A DNA stretch of 51,221 bases from Chthoniobacteraceae bacterium (GCA_947471505.1 CANIWM010000041.1:1-51221); one strand, 5' to 3'; shown: positions 16,315 to 25,328, counted from the stretch's first letter. A program made the numbers and translations. Notes: a model not told the origin generated them from the sequence alone.

Positions 16315-17556
16315 ATGAAGTTCATCGTTTTCTCCGTCCTACTCACCACCCTCACCGCTCACGCTGCAAATTGGCCCGCCTGGCGAGGGCCGCATGACGA
16401 TGGGACTTGCGATGAAACCGGGCTCCCGACGACGTGGAGCGTGCCGGAGAAAAAGAACATCGCATGGGCTGTGGAGCTTCCCGACCGGGGCAATTCGACG
16501 CCCGTTGTGTGGGGCGGCAAGGTCTTCATCACTCAGTTTATCGCGAAGGAAAACCGGCGGGAACTCCGGTGCTTCGATGCGAAGACGGGGACGCTCCTGT
16601 GGGCAAGCGGCGTGACTTTTACCGACGCGGAGCCGACGCACGAGACGAACCCGCACTGCTCGGGCTCCCCAGCGACGGACGGCGAGCGGGTGATCGTGAG
16701 TTTCGCTTCGGCTGGAGTGTATTGCTACGATTTGGCGGGGAAGGAATTATGGCACCGCGACCTCGGGCCGCAGCACCATATCTGGGGCGGCGGGCCATCG
16801 CCGGTCATCGTGGGCGATACGTGCTTTCTCAATCACGGACCCAGCAAAAATGCGCGGCTCGTGGCGATGGATAAGAAGACGGGCAACGTGCTATGGGAGC
16901 ACGCGGAGCCGATCCGCACGGACTCGCTGCCGAGCAACCCAGACTTCTACGGCTCGTGGAGCGACCCGGTGCCGATAGCGGGCGGCAGATTGCTGATGTC
17001 GTGGCCATTTCGCGTGTGCGAGATCGAGGCGAGCACGGGCAAAGAAGTGTGGACGTGCGAGGGGCTGAACCCGCTCGTGTACACGTCGCCGGTGCTGAGC
17101 GAAGGCATCGTCGTGAGCATGGGCGGCTTTAGCGGGAAGGCGCTCGCAGTAAAGGTCGGTGGCTCGGGCGACGTGACTGCCACGCACCGCCTGTGGCAGC
17201 AGCCGAAGAGCCCGCAGCGCATCGCCTCCGGCGCGATCTTCGCCGGACACCTCTACATTTTGAACGACCCCGGCATCGCCCAATGCATCGACATCAAGAC
17301 GGGCGAAGAGAAATGGAGCCAGCGGCTCAAAGGCGGCGCGGCGAGCGGGCAAAACTGGTCGTCGGTCGTGATCAGCGAGGGGAAATGCTACGCGGTGAAC
17401 CAAGGCGGAGATGCGTTCGTTTTCAAAGCCAGCCCGACATTCGAGTTACTGGCGACAAACCCGATGGGCGAGAAGGTCATCGGGAGCGTCGCAGCGTCGG
17501 ACGGGCGGCTGTTCATCCGGGGGCACCAGCATTTATTTTGCGTGGAGGCGAAGTAG
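16315..17556 (+). CDS. exported PQQ-like beta-propeller protein (BamB/WD-type repeats)
   Basis: A 413-residue protein with a Sec signal peptide (MKFIVFSVLLTTLTAHA; ATG at 16315) followed directly by NWPAWRGPHDDG, the start common to Verrucomicrobia and Planctomycetes PQQ-like repeat proteins. The rest is a beta-propeller with repeated D-x-K-T-G-x-x-x-W units, for example FDAKTGTLLW, MDKKTGNVLW, IEASTGKEVW and IDIKTGEEKW. True PQQ dehydrogenase metal and cofactor residues are not apparent, so it is more likely a binding or scaffold propeller than a dehydrogenase. It is followed 57 bases later by a hydrolase gene on the same strand. Location: periplasm or cell surface. Confidence 0.88.
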   Translation: MKFIVFSVLLTTLTAHAANWPAWRGPHDDGTCDETGLPTTWSVPEKKNIAWAVELPDRGNSTPVVWGGKVFITQFIAKENRRELRCFDAKTGTLLWASGVTFTDAEPTHETNPHCSGSPATDGERVIVSFASAGVYCYDLAGKELWHRDLGPQHHIWGGGPSPVIVGDTCFLNHGPSKNARLVAMDKKTGNVLWEHAEPIRTDSLPSNPDFYGSWSDPVPIAGGRLLMSWPFRVCEIEASTGKEVWTCEGLNPLVYTSPVLSEGIVVSMGGFSGKALAVKVGGSGDVTATHRLWQQPKSPQRIASGAIFAGHLYILNDPGIAQCIDIKTGEEKWSQRLKGGAASGQNWSSVVISEGKCYAVNQGGDAFVFKASPTFELLATNPMGEKVIGSVAASDGRLFIRGHQHLFCVEAK

Positions 17557-17613
17557 CTCAGTGTGTGACGAAAAGCTACGGTTCGCTGGTGACGAGGGTT
17601 GTTCGTTCCGCCA

Positions 17614-19683
17614 ATGAAACGCTCTTTCCTGCCACTACTTCCTGTCCTCGCGCTCGCCGCGACCGCCTTCGTCCAAACACCCGCCGACCCCGACGCCAAC
17701 GCGCCCGCCGCCTCGCCCGCGCAGAATCGCCCGGCGAAGCAACTGCCGCCGCCGGGCGTCGCCATCCCGGATGCGGATCGCGCGGAACTGACCGCAGCGG
17801 TGGCGGAGCTGGGGAAAGAGATCGCCTCTTTGAAACTCTCGAAGCTCGGCGGCGGAATGAGCGCGCTGCTCCCCGATGTGGAGGTTTTCCACAAGGCCGT
17901 GGATTGGGCGCTGCGCTACGATGAGTTTTACAACGTGAAGGAAGTGGCGACTGCGCGCACGCTGCTCGGCGAAGGCAAGGCCCGCGCCGCCGCGTTGCGC
18001 GAGGGCAAGGCTCCGTGGACGACACAGACGGGGCCGGTCGTGCGCGGGTATCGCTCGAAGATTGATGGCAGCGTGCAGCCCTTCGGCGTCGTCGTGCCAT
18101 CCCCATGGAAGGAGCCCGCTGTTCACGGTTACTTACCGACGTGGATTTGGAATCACGGACGCGGCGAGACGTTGAGCGAGCTTTCCTTCATCGCCGGACG
18201 GATGAAAAGCGCGGGCGACTTCACCCCAGCCGACACGTTCGTCGTCCATCCCTACGGGCGCTACTGCAACGCCACGAAATTCGCTGGCGAAGTGGATGTC
18301 TTCGAGGCGCTCGACTCCGCACGCCGTGCGTATCCCGTGGATAACGACCGACTCGTGAACGCCGGCTTCTCGATGGGCGGTGCCAGCGCGTGGCACCTCG
18401 GCGTGCATTACTCCGGGCTGTGGGCCGCGAGCCACGCAGGCGCAGGCTTCGCCGAGACTGCGGAATACGCGGGCGTCTTCGCCGCAGGCAAAACGCCGCC
18501 GCCGTGGTGGGAGGTCATCCTCTACCGCTGGTACGACGCGACCGTCTGCGCCGCAAACTTCGCCAACTCCCCGATGTTCGCCTACCACGGCAGCGAGGAT
18601 AAACAGGGGCAGAGCACCGCAATCATGAAGCGCTTCGCGGAGAAAGAGGGCGTGAAAATCGAGGAGTTCATCGGGCCGGGCGTGGGGCACAAATACGAGG
18701 CGAAGACGAAGCAGCAGATCGCCGACAAAATCGCCGCACTGTTTGATCCGGCACGTCAGATCGAAGTGGCACTTGCTGCTGCCAGTCCATCCAAGCCGGA
18801 CGCAGTGCATCTCGTCACATACACGCTGCGCTACCCTGCGGTGAAATGGGTGCGTATCGACGGCATGGAGCATCAGTGGGAGCGGGCAGAGATTCACGCA
18901 ACGAGCAGCGGTGAGAAGATCACCGCGACGACGAAAAATGTGATGGCACTCGTATTCTCGACGCCGTTCCGGATCGGTCAGCCAGCCAGCGAACGCATCA
19001 AGCAGATCGTGATCGACGGCCAACCGCTCGTTCCTGCGTGGAATAAGGCTGGCGCGCAATTTGTGAAGACAGGCGGGCGCTGGGCGGTCGGCATCCAGCA
19101 AGGCGGACCGAACAAGCAGCCCAGACTCACAGGCCCGATTGACGACGCGTTCATGTCTGAGTTTGTCTTCGTGAAACCCACCGGCACCCCGCTCAACACC
19201 GCAATCGGTGCGTGGACCCAGCGCGAACTCGCCCACGCGACGAAGCAATGGCGCGGCCTCTTCCGAGGCGATGCGCCGACGGTGGACGACACGCAACTCA
19301 CCGACGCTCAGATTGCATCGAGCAATCTCATCCTGTGGGGCGACCCGGCTTCAAACGCTGTGCTCAAGCGCATCACCGACAAGCTGCCGGTGAAGTGGAC
19401 GGCGGAGGGCGTGGAGTTTGGCGGCAAGAAATACAGCGCGGATCACGTGCCCGTCCTCATTTTCCCCAACCCGCTGAACCCCACCAAATACGTGGTGCTC
19501 AACAGCGGCTTCACCTTCAGCCGCGCCGCGTGCAACGGCACGAACAGCCAGCAGACGCCGAAGCTCCCCGACTGGGCCATCGTGGACATCACCGTGCCGC
19601 CAGACGACAAATACCCCGGCAAAATCGTGGACGCCGGGTTCTTCGACGAGCAGTGGAAGTTCACCACCGAGCGCCCCAAGTAG
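17614..19683 (+). CDS. exported alpha/beta hydrolase, prolyl-oligopeptidase-like
   Basis: A 689-residue exported protein. The ATG at 17614 gives a Sec signal (MKRSFLPLLPVLALAATAFV); the in-frame start at 17599 is less likely. A Pro/Ala-rich linker follows, then a helical segment, then an alpha/beta-hydrolase domain from about 160 with nucleophile elbow GFSMGGASAW, a probable acid in HGSEDKQGQS, and a His in GVGHKYEAKT. The C-terminal 300 residues are beta-rich, with a Rossmann-like segment SSNLILWGDPASNAVL. The domain order (catalytic domain in the middle, beta-rich tail) is seen in large secreted hydrolases of Verrucomicrobia and Planctomycetes. The substrate (peptide or carbohydrate ester) is unknown. 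It may be co-transcribed with the propeller gene upstream. Confidence 0.82.
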   Translation: MKRSFLPLLPVLALAATAFVQTPADPDANAPAASPAQNRPAKQLPPPGVAIPDADRAELTAAVAELGKEIASLKLSKLGGGMSALLPDVEVFHKAVDWALRYDEFYNVKEVATARTLLGEGKARAAALREGKAPWTTQTGPVVRGYRSKIDGSVQPFGVVVPSPWKEPAVHGYLPTWIWNHGRGETLSELSFIAGRMKSAGDFTPADTFVVHPYGRYCNATKFAGEVDVFEALDSARRAYPVDNDRLVNAGFSMGGASAWHLGVHYSGLWAASHAGAGFAETAEYAGVFAAGKTPPPWWEVILYRWYDATVCAANFANSPMFAYHGSEDKQGQSTAIMKRFAEKEGVKIEEFIGPGVGHKYEAKTKQQIADKIAALFDPARQIEVALAAASPSKPDAVHLVTYTLRYPAVKWVRIDGMEHQWERAEIHATSSGEKITATTKNVMALVFSTPFRIGQPASERIKQIVIDGQPLVPAWNKAGAQFVKTGGRWAVGIQQGGPNKQPRLTGPIDDAFMSEFVFVKPTGTPLNTAIGAWTQRELAHATKQWRGLFRGDAPTVDDTQLTDAQIASSNLILWGDPASNAVLKRITDKLPVKWTAEGVEFGGKKYSADHVPVLIFPNPLNPTKYVVLNSGFTFSRAACNGTNSQQTPKLPDWAIVDITVPPDDKYPGKIVDAGFFDEQWKFTTERPK

Positions 19684-19694
19684 GCGTGAGAGAT

Positions 19695-20225
19695 TCAGAC
19701 AGGCCGCAACACTTCGACGATGCTCGCCAACAACACGCCGTCCGCAGACAGCAGGCGATTGGATCGCCCAAAGAGCGGCACCGGCTGGGTCAGCCCAAAC
19801 AACTCCGCGAGGTGCGCGCACGGGGCAACGCGGAGGAAGCCATTTGGCTCGCTACGGTAGCGGACGGCGTGCGCATTCAGCAGTCCGCCGAGCGGCAGGA
19901 CGCCCGCGACGACTTCCGCGCACAGCGGCTCTGGGAAAGCATCCAGCGCGATCTCGATGGCTCCGTATTCCACGGGCAGTCCGGACTTTTCGCAAAAGAG
20001 CACGACCTCGCGGCGATACCGCTCCGGTGTGTGCTCGCACTGGATGACGCGCAGCCGCATGGCGTCTTCAAAGTGCTCTTCCAGCTTGGAAGTCATGTCG
20101 CCCGAATGCACCAGCAGCCGACGCGCAACCGCGCACAATTCGTCCGGCGAAACCTTCTCAAACTGCGGCATCTCACGCCCGGCTGCCGCGTAGAGCGCCG
20201 GGAGCGGGTGGAGGAAGTCGCTCAT
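19695..20225 (-). CDS. UbiC-like (chorismate lyase fold) protein
   Basis: A 176-residue soluble protein. Its layout matches the chorismate pyruvate-lyase / UTRA fold: MTSKLEEHFEDAMRLRV (44-60), YRREVVLF with Arg72, PLGGLL (111-116), and a C-terminal LLASIVEVLRP with Glu171. In E. coli UbiC the active-site residues are an Arg in a REV motif, a Leu after PLG, and a late Glu, all of which have counterparts here. UbiC converts chorismate to 4-hydroxybenzoate and pyruvate. The ATG overlaps the TGA of the radical SAM gene by 4 bases (ATGA), so the two are translationally coupled. Sequence similarity is low, and a non-catalytic ligand-binding role is possible. Confidence 0.6.
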   Translation of the reverse strand: MSDFLHPLPALYAAAGREMPQFEKVSPDELCAVARRLLVHSGDMTSKLEEHFEDAMRLRVIQCEHTPERYRREVVLFCEKSGLPVEYGAIEIALDAFPEPLCAEVVAGVLPLGGLLNAHAVRYRSEPNGFLRVAPCAHLAELFGLTQPVPLFGRSNRLLSADGVLLASIVEVLRPV

Positions 20226-21565
20226 GTGTAGCGGGCGTTTTGGTGCTGCGGCAAAAAGAACGCGTGGAGGATGACATCAATCTTCAGCAGCGCCTCGCGA
20301 GTGAGCACGAGCCAGCCGCCGTGCTCGCTCATCAGTCCGCGCCGCGATAGCTCGCTGAACTGCGCGGAGAACCGCTCCAGCACGTTCACGCCGAACTTCC
20401 CGGTGAAATAATCCACCGACACGCGCCCGAGCTTGAGCTGCAAAATCAGCTCGCGGATGAACCGCTCGTCCGCCGTCGTCTCCAGCGCGCGACCGATGGG
20501 CAGCTCGCCTTTTTCCACCGCCGCCGTGTAGCTCTCGAAGTCGGGAAGGTTTTGAAAATGCACGCCGCCGAGGTGGCTGAAACTCGCGACGCCGAGGCCG
20601 AGAAGGTCCGCGCCTTTCCACAGCTCATCGCGATAGACGAACTTCGTTTTTGCCGGATCGCGTACTGCCGTCGTCGCGCTCGTGACTGTGTATCCAGCGG
20701 CCTCCAGAGCGGTGAAGGCTTCGTTCACCCAGCGCCGTTTCGTGTGCCAGTCGGCCACGGGAGCGACGAGTTTCCCCTCCGCTTCCATTTGCTTAAAGAT
20801 GCCCGTGTTGTAGGGCACTTCCATTTGGTAAATCGTCACGCACTCGGGCTGAAGCTCCAGCAGTTTGGTGATGTTGCGCTGCCAGTTTTCGTCCGTCTCT
20901 TCGACCATCCCGGCGATGAGGTCTATGTTGATTTGCGGGAAGCCGATTTTCCGCGCGTGGTTGTAGGCGCGGTAAATTTCGTCCTCTTTGTGAGCGCGTC
21001 CGTTCACTTCGAGGATGTGCTTGTCGAAGTTCTCCACGCCGAGCGAAAGCCGCGTCACGCCCATCGCGCGAATGGCTTCCAACTTTGACTCCGTGAGCGT
21101 TCCCGGCTCCGCCTCAAACGCGATTTCCTCCGCCTCATCCCACGGCAGCGCGGCCTTCATCCGCTCCGTGAGCATCGTGAGCTGCGACACGCTCAGGTAG
21201 CTCGGCGTGCCTCCGCCGAAATAGATAAACTTCGGCTTCCGCCCCGCGATGCGCGGCGTGCGAGCATACATCTCCAGCTCCTGCATCCCGTGCTCGATGT
21301 AGCCTTTTATGTCCTCCGCGTTTTTATCCGTATAGACGCGGAAATAGCAGAAGTGGCACCGCTTCCGGCAAAACGGGATGTGGAAATAGACGCCCAGCGC
21401 AGTATCCGGCGGCGCAGGCGATTCGATGACCTCGCGCACTCGCGGAATGAGCGTCGGCTTCCAAAAAGAAAACGGCGGATAGTTGGCGACGAAGTAATTC
21501 CCAGCAGTCGTCTCGTCGCCATCGGCAAGTAAACGGTCGAAAATCTCGGCAGGTGTAGCAGGCAT
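20222..21565 (-). CDS. HemN/HemW-like radical SAM protein (coproporphyrinogen III oxidase family)
   Basis: A 447-residue radical SAM enzyme. The cluster motif is HIPFCRKRCHFCYF with Cys66, Cys70 and Cys73 (C-x3-C-x2-C), followed by FIYFGGGTPSYLS (the SAM-binding GGTPS), FEAEPGTLTESKL and RLSLGVENFD, all typical of the HemN/HemW group. A C-terminal HemN-like domain is present. The start is placed at the ATG at 21565; the upstream candidate at 21604 is TTG and adds no conserved sequence. Members include true coproporphyrinogen oxidase, the heme chaperone HemW and heme-degrading HutW/ChuW enzymes, and this one cannot be assigned among them. Its 3' end is coupled by a 4-base overlap to the UbiC-like gene, so the two probably work in one pathway. 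Confidence 0.85.
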   Translation of the reverse strand: MPATPAEIFDRLLADGDETTAGNYFVANYPPFSFWKPTLIPRVREVIESPAPPDTALGVYFHIPFCRKRCHFCYFRVYTDKNAEDIKGYIEHGMQELEMYARTPRIAGRKPKFIYFGGGTPSYLSVSQLTMLTERMKAALPWDEAEEIAFEAEPGTLTESKLEAIRAMGVTRLSLGVENFDKHILEVNGRAHKEDEIYRAYNHARKIGFPQINIDLIAGMVEETDENWQRNITKLLELQPECVTIYQMEVPYNTGIFKQMEAEGKLVAPVADWHTKRRWVNEAFTALEAAGYTVTSATTAVRDPAKTKFVYRDELWKGADLLGLGVASFSHLGGVHFQNLPDFESYTAAVEKGELPIGRALETTADERFIRELILQLKLGRVSVDYFTGKFGVNVLERFSAQFSELSRRGLMSEHGGWLVLTREALLKIDVILHAFFLPQHQNARYT

Positions 21566-21636
21566 AGCGGCGCAGAGACTCGCGGAGGAAAAGGCGCGCG
21601 GCAACTAGATAGTATGTGTGCGTAGTATAATTCTGC

Positions 21637-22581
21637 TCACGCCCGCACGAACTGGCAGCGCGCTACGGCCTTGCTCCCTAGCCTCGCGATGCGCTCCATC
21701 ACCCGACTTCGGCGCTTCTCGTGCTCTTGCGACGGAATCTTCGCGGCCTTCTCAAATGAGCGCCGCACTTTCACCAGCGCCAACTCCGACATGCGGCGCA
21801 CCCATTCGTGGCTGAGCCCGAAGCGGCGACCGAGTTCGCGAAAAGAGACGGAGCCCTCGGATTGAAGCCCGTATTTTGCGCTGATGACTTCCAGCTCCCG
21901 GTCGTCGAGGTCGTGCAGGGCGCTGATGAGTTCTTCTTTCAGCTCACGGTCACTGACTTGGCTGAAAGCGTCGGGCGTCGTCTCGTCAACCATGCGAGAG
22001 ATGGTGCTTTCGGATGTCTCGTCGCCCGCAACAATCGGCGCGTCGAGCGATGAGACTTGCAGGCGGTCGCCCTGAAGCTCCGCGAATTCCTCCGGTGTGA
22101 GGCCGAGGCGAACGGCGAGTTCTTCCTCCGTGGCCGGGCGTCCGAGTTGCGCGCTCAGCTCTTCATTCATCCGCGCAACCTTGCGCAGACGCTGCGAGCG
22201 CCAGACGGGAATCTTCACCACGCGGGCCATTTTCGTTAGTGCGCGGTGGATGCGTTGCTTGATCCACACCGAGGCATACGTGCCGAACTTGGTGCCGAAC
22301 TTCGGGTCGTAAAGCTCCGCTGCGCGAATGAGCCCGATGTTTCCCTCCGAGATGACATCCGCCAGCGGCAGCCCGTAGGCGCCGTATTGGTGTGCAATCG
22401 AGGCGACCAGCCGCAGGTGGCTGCGGACGAGCAGTTCCTGCGCGGCCACGTCGCCTTTTGCGGCGCGTCCGGCGGTTTCAACGAGCGATTCCTCGGTCAG
22501 CGTAGGCTGGATGTGGATGTCCCGGAGATAGGCGTCCAGTGCGCTCCAATCTCCCTTACGTGCCTCTGTGATGTGTTTCAT
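21637..22581 (-). CDS. sigma-70 family RNA polymerase sigma factor
   Basis: A 314-residue sigma factor. Region 2 is clear (residues about 50-125: AQELLVRSHLRLVASIAHQY, ADVISEGNIGLIRA, FGTYASVWIKQRIHRAL). Region 3 (about 130-190, RPATEEELAVRLGLTPEEF) and region 4 (about 215-275, DDRELEVISAKYGL, SFRELGRRFGLSHEWVRRM) are both intact. Having regions 2, 3 and 4 but lacking the long region 1.1 of RpoD points to a group 2 or group 3 factor, such as RpoS- or FliA-like alternatives. The basic C-terminal tail after region 4 is unusual. It lies divergent from the LysR regulator. The regulon is unknown. Confidence 0.92.
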   Translation of the reverse strand: MKHITEARKGDWSALDAYLRDIHIQPTLTEESLVETAGRAAKGDVAAQELLVRSHLRLVASIAHQYGAYGLPLADVISEGNIGLIRAAELYDPKFGTKFGTYASVWIKQRIHRALTKMARVVKIPVWRSQRLRKVARMNEELSAQLGRPATEEELAVRLGLTPEEFAELQGDRLQVSSLDAPIVAGDETSESTISRMVDETTPDAFSQVSDRELKEELISALHDLDDRELEVISAKYGLQSEGSVSFRELGRRFGLSHEWVRRMSELALVKVRRSFEKAAKIPSQEHEKRRSRVMERIARLGSKAVARCQFVRA

Positions 22582-22640
22582 ACGGGGCCGTTTGTAGGGC
22601 TTTGGAAAACTTTAGAATATGACTTCTTTTGGATGGTTCT

Positions 22641-22657
22641 CTTCGTTTTATCCGAAG
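22641..22657. promoter_or_regulatory. candidate LysR-type operator
   Basis: CTTCG, seven bases, CGAAG, 13 bases before the LysR-family start codon in the divergent region with the sigma-factor gene. It has the dyad size (T-N11-A type) expected for a LysR box. A near copy (14 of 15 bases) lies inside the same gene at 23439-23453. Confidence 0.4.
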
Positions 22658-22670
22658 TATCGTCTGCGGC

Positions 22671-23570
22671 ATGGAAACGCTGAACTTTCACCATCTCCGA
22701 TACTTCTGGGCCGTCGCACGCGAGGGCACGCTCCGCGCTGCCGCTGAGAAACTGCACGTTTCTCAGCCCTCGGTGAGCGCGCAGATCAATCAAATAGAAG
22801 ACTCGCTCGGCGTGGCGCTCTTCCAGCAAGTCGGGCGCGGACTCGTCCTCACCGACGCCGGGCGGCTGGCAATGGAGTATGCCGACGACATTTTCTCCAC
22901 TGCCCGCGAAATGGTGCGCGCACTCCAAGACCCATCCGGCGCGAAAGTGCCGGTATTCGATGTAGGCGTGATGGATTCCTTGCCCAAGCTCCTCGCCCTC
23001 TCGCTGCTCAAACCCGCACTGGCGCTGAATCCCGCCGCGCGCTTGGTCTGCCACGAGGGACAACTCCACGAACTCCTCCCAGAACTCGCCGCTCACCGAC
23101 TCGACATGATCCTCGCCGACGAAGCGGCGAGCAGTGAGAACGAATTCCACCTATTCAACACCGTGCTCGGCTCTTGCGGCACCACCTTCTGCGCGACCTC
23201 GAGACTCGCGAACAAACTGCGCAAGGGCTTCCCCGCTTCGCTCAACGGACAGCCCGTGCTTTTACCCACCGAGTCGAACTCCTACCGCCGCCATCTGGAG
23301 GCGTGGTTCGACCGCAATAAGGTGAAACCCAAAGTCGTCGCCGAATTCGACGACCTCGCGCTGATGGCGATGTTTGCAGGCGATGGGCACGGTTTCATCC
23401 CCGTGTATTCCGTGGCGCTCGCCAACGCGAAGAAGACGTTCGCTTTATCCGAAATCGGCGAAGCCCCCGACTGCCGCTGCCAGATTCACGCCATCACCGC
23501 CGAGCGAAAGCTCAAGCACGCCGGCATCCGCGCCGTCACCGAGTCAGCGAGGCGGGACATCTTCGGATAA
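22671..23570 (+). CDS. LysR-family transcriptional regulator (NhaR-like)
   Basis: A 299-residue regulator. The ATG at 22671 gives METLNFHHLRYFWAVAREG, the typical NhaR-type N-terminus; the upstream start at 22629 adds unrelated residues. The winged helix-turn-helix spans residues 5-65 (LRAAAEKLHVSQPSVSAQINQIEDSLGVALFQ, then LTDAGRLAMEYA), and the LysR substrate-binding domain spans about 90-295. NhaR senses sodium and controls antiporter genes in E. coli, but related proteins in other phyla have other ligands, and no antiporter gene is present here. It is divergent from the sigma-factor gene across an 89-base region with a candidate operator. Confidence 0.9.
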   Translation: METLNFHHLRYFWAVAREGTLRAAAEKLHVSQPSVSAQINQIEDSLGVALFQQVGRGLVLTDAGRLAMEYADDIFSTAREMVRALQDPSGAKVPVFDVGVMDSLPKLLALSLLKPALALNPAARLVCHEGQLHELLPELAAHRLDMILADEAASSENEFHLFNTVLGSCGTTFCATSRLANKLRKGFPASLNGQPVLLPTESNSYRRHLEAWFDRNKVKPKVVAEFDDLALMAMFAGDGHGFIPVYSVALANAKKTFALSEIGEAPDCRCQIHAITAERKLKHAGIRAVTESARRDIFG

Positions 23571-23623
23571 GCCACACACCTTCGCGGTTGCATCGCGGCC
23601 GGCACTTCCGGCACGGTGCGGCG

Positions 23624-24220
23624 ATGCGTTTTCATGACTTTATCCACGACTCGGAGGGCTGGCGGTTGGTTGGCGACGAGGTGCTTTTTGCCAATCCTTA
23701 CCTTGAAGTCCACCGTGTTCAGATTGCCACCCCAACAAGACCGGTGCCTCTCACGTGGACGGTTGCGCATCGGAAAGGGGCAGTCGTAGTCGTACCGGTG
23801 ACGGTGGACGGGAAATACCTGCTTGTTCGCCAAGAGCGTATCCCGATTCGGGCAACAATCTGGGAATTTCCGGCCGGGCAGATCGACGATGCAAACGACC
23901 CAGATGCGGTGCGCGCGACGGGATTACGCGAGCTGCACGAAGAAGCCGGGCACGAACTTTCGACGAACGGCGAACTCACCTCGCTCGGCATCTTCTTTCC
24001 CAGCTCCGGGTTCACCGATGAGCACAGCCATCTCCTGCTCGCTCGCGGCGTGATCCCAGCCGAGGGCGGAGCGCAGCCGGATGCAGCCGAGGCGATCACG
24101 GAATGCCGCGCGTTTTCCCTCGCGGAGCTGACGGCGATGGTCGCCAGTGGGGAAATTCGCGACGCCAATTCGCTCGCCGCGTATGCCCGAATGTCCGCAC
24201 TGGGCCTAATGAATCCGTGA
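23624..24220 (+). CDS. NUDIX hydrolase (ADP-ribose pyrophosphatase type)
   Basis: A 198-residue NUDIX enzyme. The ATG at 23624 is preferred; the frame is open upstream to 23588. The core contains WEFPAGQIDD followed by the NUDIX box ending in RELHEEAGHE, which supplies the metal-binding glutamates, then FFPSSGFTDEHSHLLLA. This loop arrangement is typical of ADP-ribose pyrophosphatases (NudF-like), which split ADP-ribose to AMP and ribose 5-phosphate. The activity on ADP-ribose is inferred. It is a soluble cytosolic protein. The gene is 53 bases downstream of the LysR gene and 88 bases upstream of tatC, so it may be co-transcribed with either. Confidence 0.9.
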   Translation: MRFHDFIHDSEGWRLVGDEVLFANPYLEVHRVQIATPTRPVPLTWTVAHRKGAVVVVPVTVDGKYLLVRQERIPIRATIWEFPAGQIDDANDPDAVRATGLRELHEEAGHELSTNGELTSLGIFFPSSGFTDEHSHLLLARGVIPAEGGAQPDAAEAITECRAFSLAELTAMVASGEIRDANSLAAYARMSALGLMNP

Positions 24221-24308
24221 GTCTGCGGATGGACTGCGCGAGACTATTTTCGCCCATTCGCAATTTCATCCTTCATCCTTTGACGATCATCCATACTGTC
24301 CGCCGCCC

Positions 24309-25328
24309 ATGATTCGGTTCCTGCTGACTAAACTATTTTCACAACGCGAGAAGATGAAGGGAGACGACGTAAAGCCGTTTCTCGATCACCTTGAGGATTT
24401 GCGTGGGACGATCTTCAAGATGGCGGCCACGCTCGTCGTCGCGGTGTCCGTTTCGTTTATCTGGAACTCGCAGATTTCCGACTTTCTCCAGTATCCCTTG
24501 CGAGCGAATGGGCTCAACCCGAGTGAGGTTTTGGTTTCCATTGAGGTCATCGGGTCCTTCATGTCGTCGCTCACGGTTTCCTTCTATGTGGGCTTTGCCG
24601 CGGCGTTCCCGCTGATCGCGTATTTCCTCGGGCAATTCGTCATTCCTGCAATGACAGACCGGGAGAAGAAATACGCACTCCCAGCAATCATTATCGGCTT
24701 TGCGCTCTTCCTCGCTGGGGCGGCGTTCTGTTTCTACGAGATCGTTCCGGGCGTCATAAAGTTCATGGCCGATTGGTCGGTGAAGTCGCACATCAAGGTC
24801 CAATACGCGGTAGGCAACTACTACAAGATCGTGTCACTCATGTGCATTATCTTCGGGCTGCTGTGCCAGATTCCCGTCGTGATGATTTCGCTGCACGGCG
24901 TGGGGATCGTTACCTACAAATGGATCAGCGGCACACGCACTTACGGATACACGGCGATTTTGGTCCTGTGCGGAGTCGTCTCGCCAGCGCCGGACGTGCT
25001 TTCGATTATCCTGATCACGATGCCCATCATCGTGCTCTACGAGATTTGCATCTGGGTCATCTACTTCCTCGAAAAGCGCAAGAAACCCGCCGAGCCAGCC
25101 GCCATCATCGCAGTCGCGCCGATCGCCACGACGCCGTATGTCGAGCAGCCCATCGAGCCGCATTACGACGATCCGAGCCACTACAGTGACGACCATCATT
25201 ACCACGATGACCACTATCATCGCGAGCACCCGGAACTCACCGAAGAGCCCAAGCCCGAGCCCGAGGTAAAACCCGAAGTCCCGCCACCTGCGGCTGAAGG
25301 CGAGCCGCCAAAGACGCCCGAGATTTGA
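24309..25328 (+). CDS. tatC: twin-arginine translocase subunit TatC with His/Asp-rich tail
   Basis: A 339-residue integral membrane protein with six membrane segments. The N-terminal substrate-binding motif FLDHLEDLRG lies at residues 24-33, and the conserved loops around NPSEVLVSIEVIGSFMSSL and the PGVIKFMADW region are present. TatC binds the twin-arginine signal and, with TatA/TatB, exports folded proteins. It is about 80 residues longer than E. coli TatC because of a C-terminal extension rich in His, Asp and Tyr (about 275-310), then Pro/Glu, which could bind metal; that is inference. No tatA or tatB lies nearby. The stop overlaps the TTG start of the AlkD-like gene (TTGA). Tat substrates in this window include the proteins at 10484 and 30176. 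Confidence 0.95.
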   Translation: MIRFLLTKLFSQREKMKGDDVKPFLDHLEDLRGTIFKMAATLVVAVSVSFIWNSQISDFLQYPLRANGLNPSEVLVSIEVIGSFMSSLTVSFYVGFAAAFPLIAYFLGQFVIPAMTDREKKYALPAIIIGFALFLAGAAFCFYEIVPGVIKFMADWSVKSHIKVQYAVGNYYKIVSLMCIIFGLLCQIPVVMISLHGVGIVTYKWISGTRTYGYTAILVLCGVVSPAPDVLSIILITMPIIVLYEICIWVIYFLEKRKKPAEPAAIIAVAPIATTPYVEQPIEPHYDDPSHYSDDHHYHDDHYHREHPELTEEPKPEPEVKPEVPPPAAEGEPPKTPEI

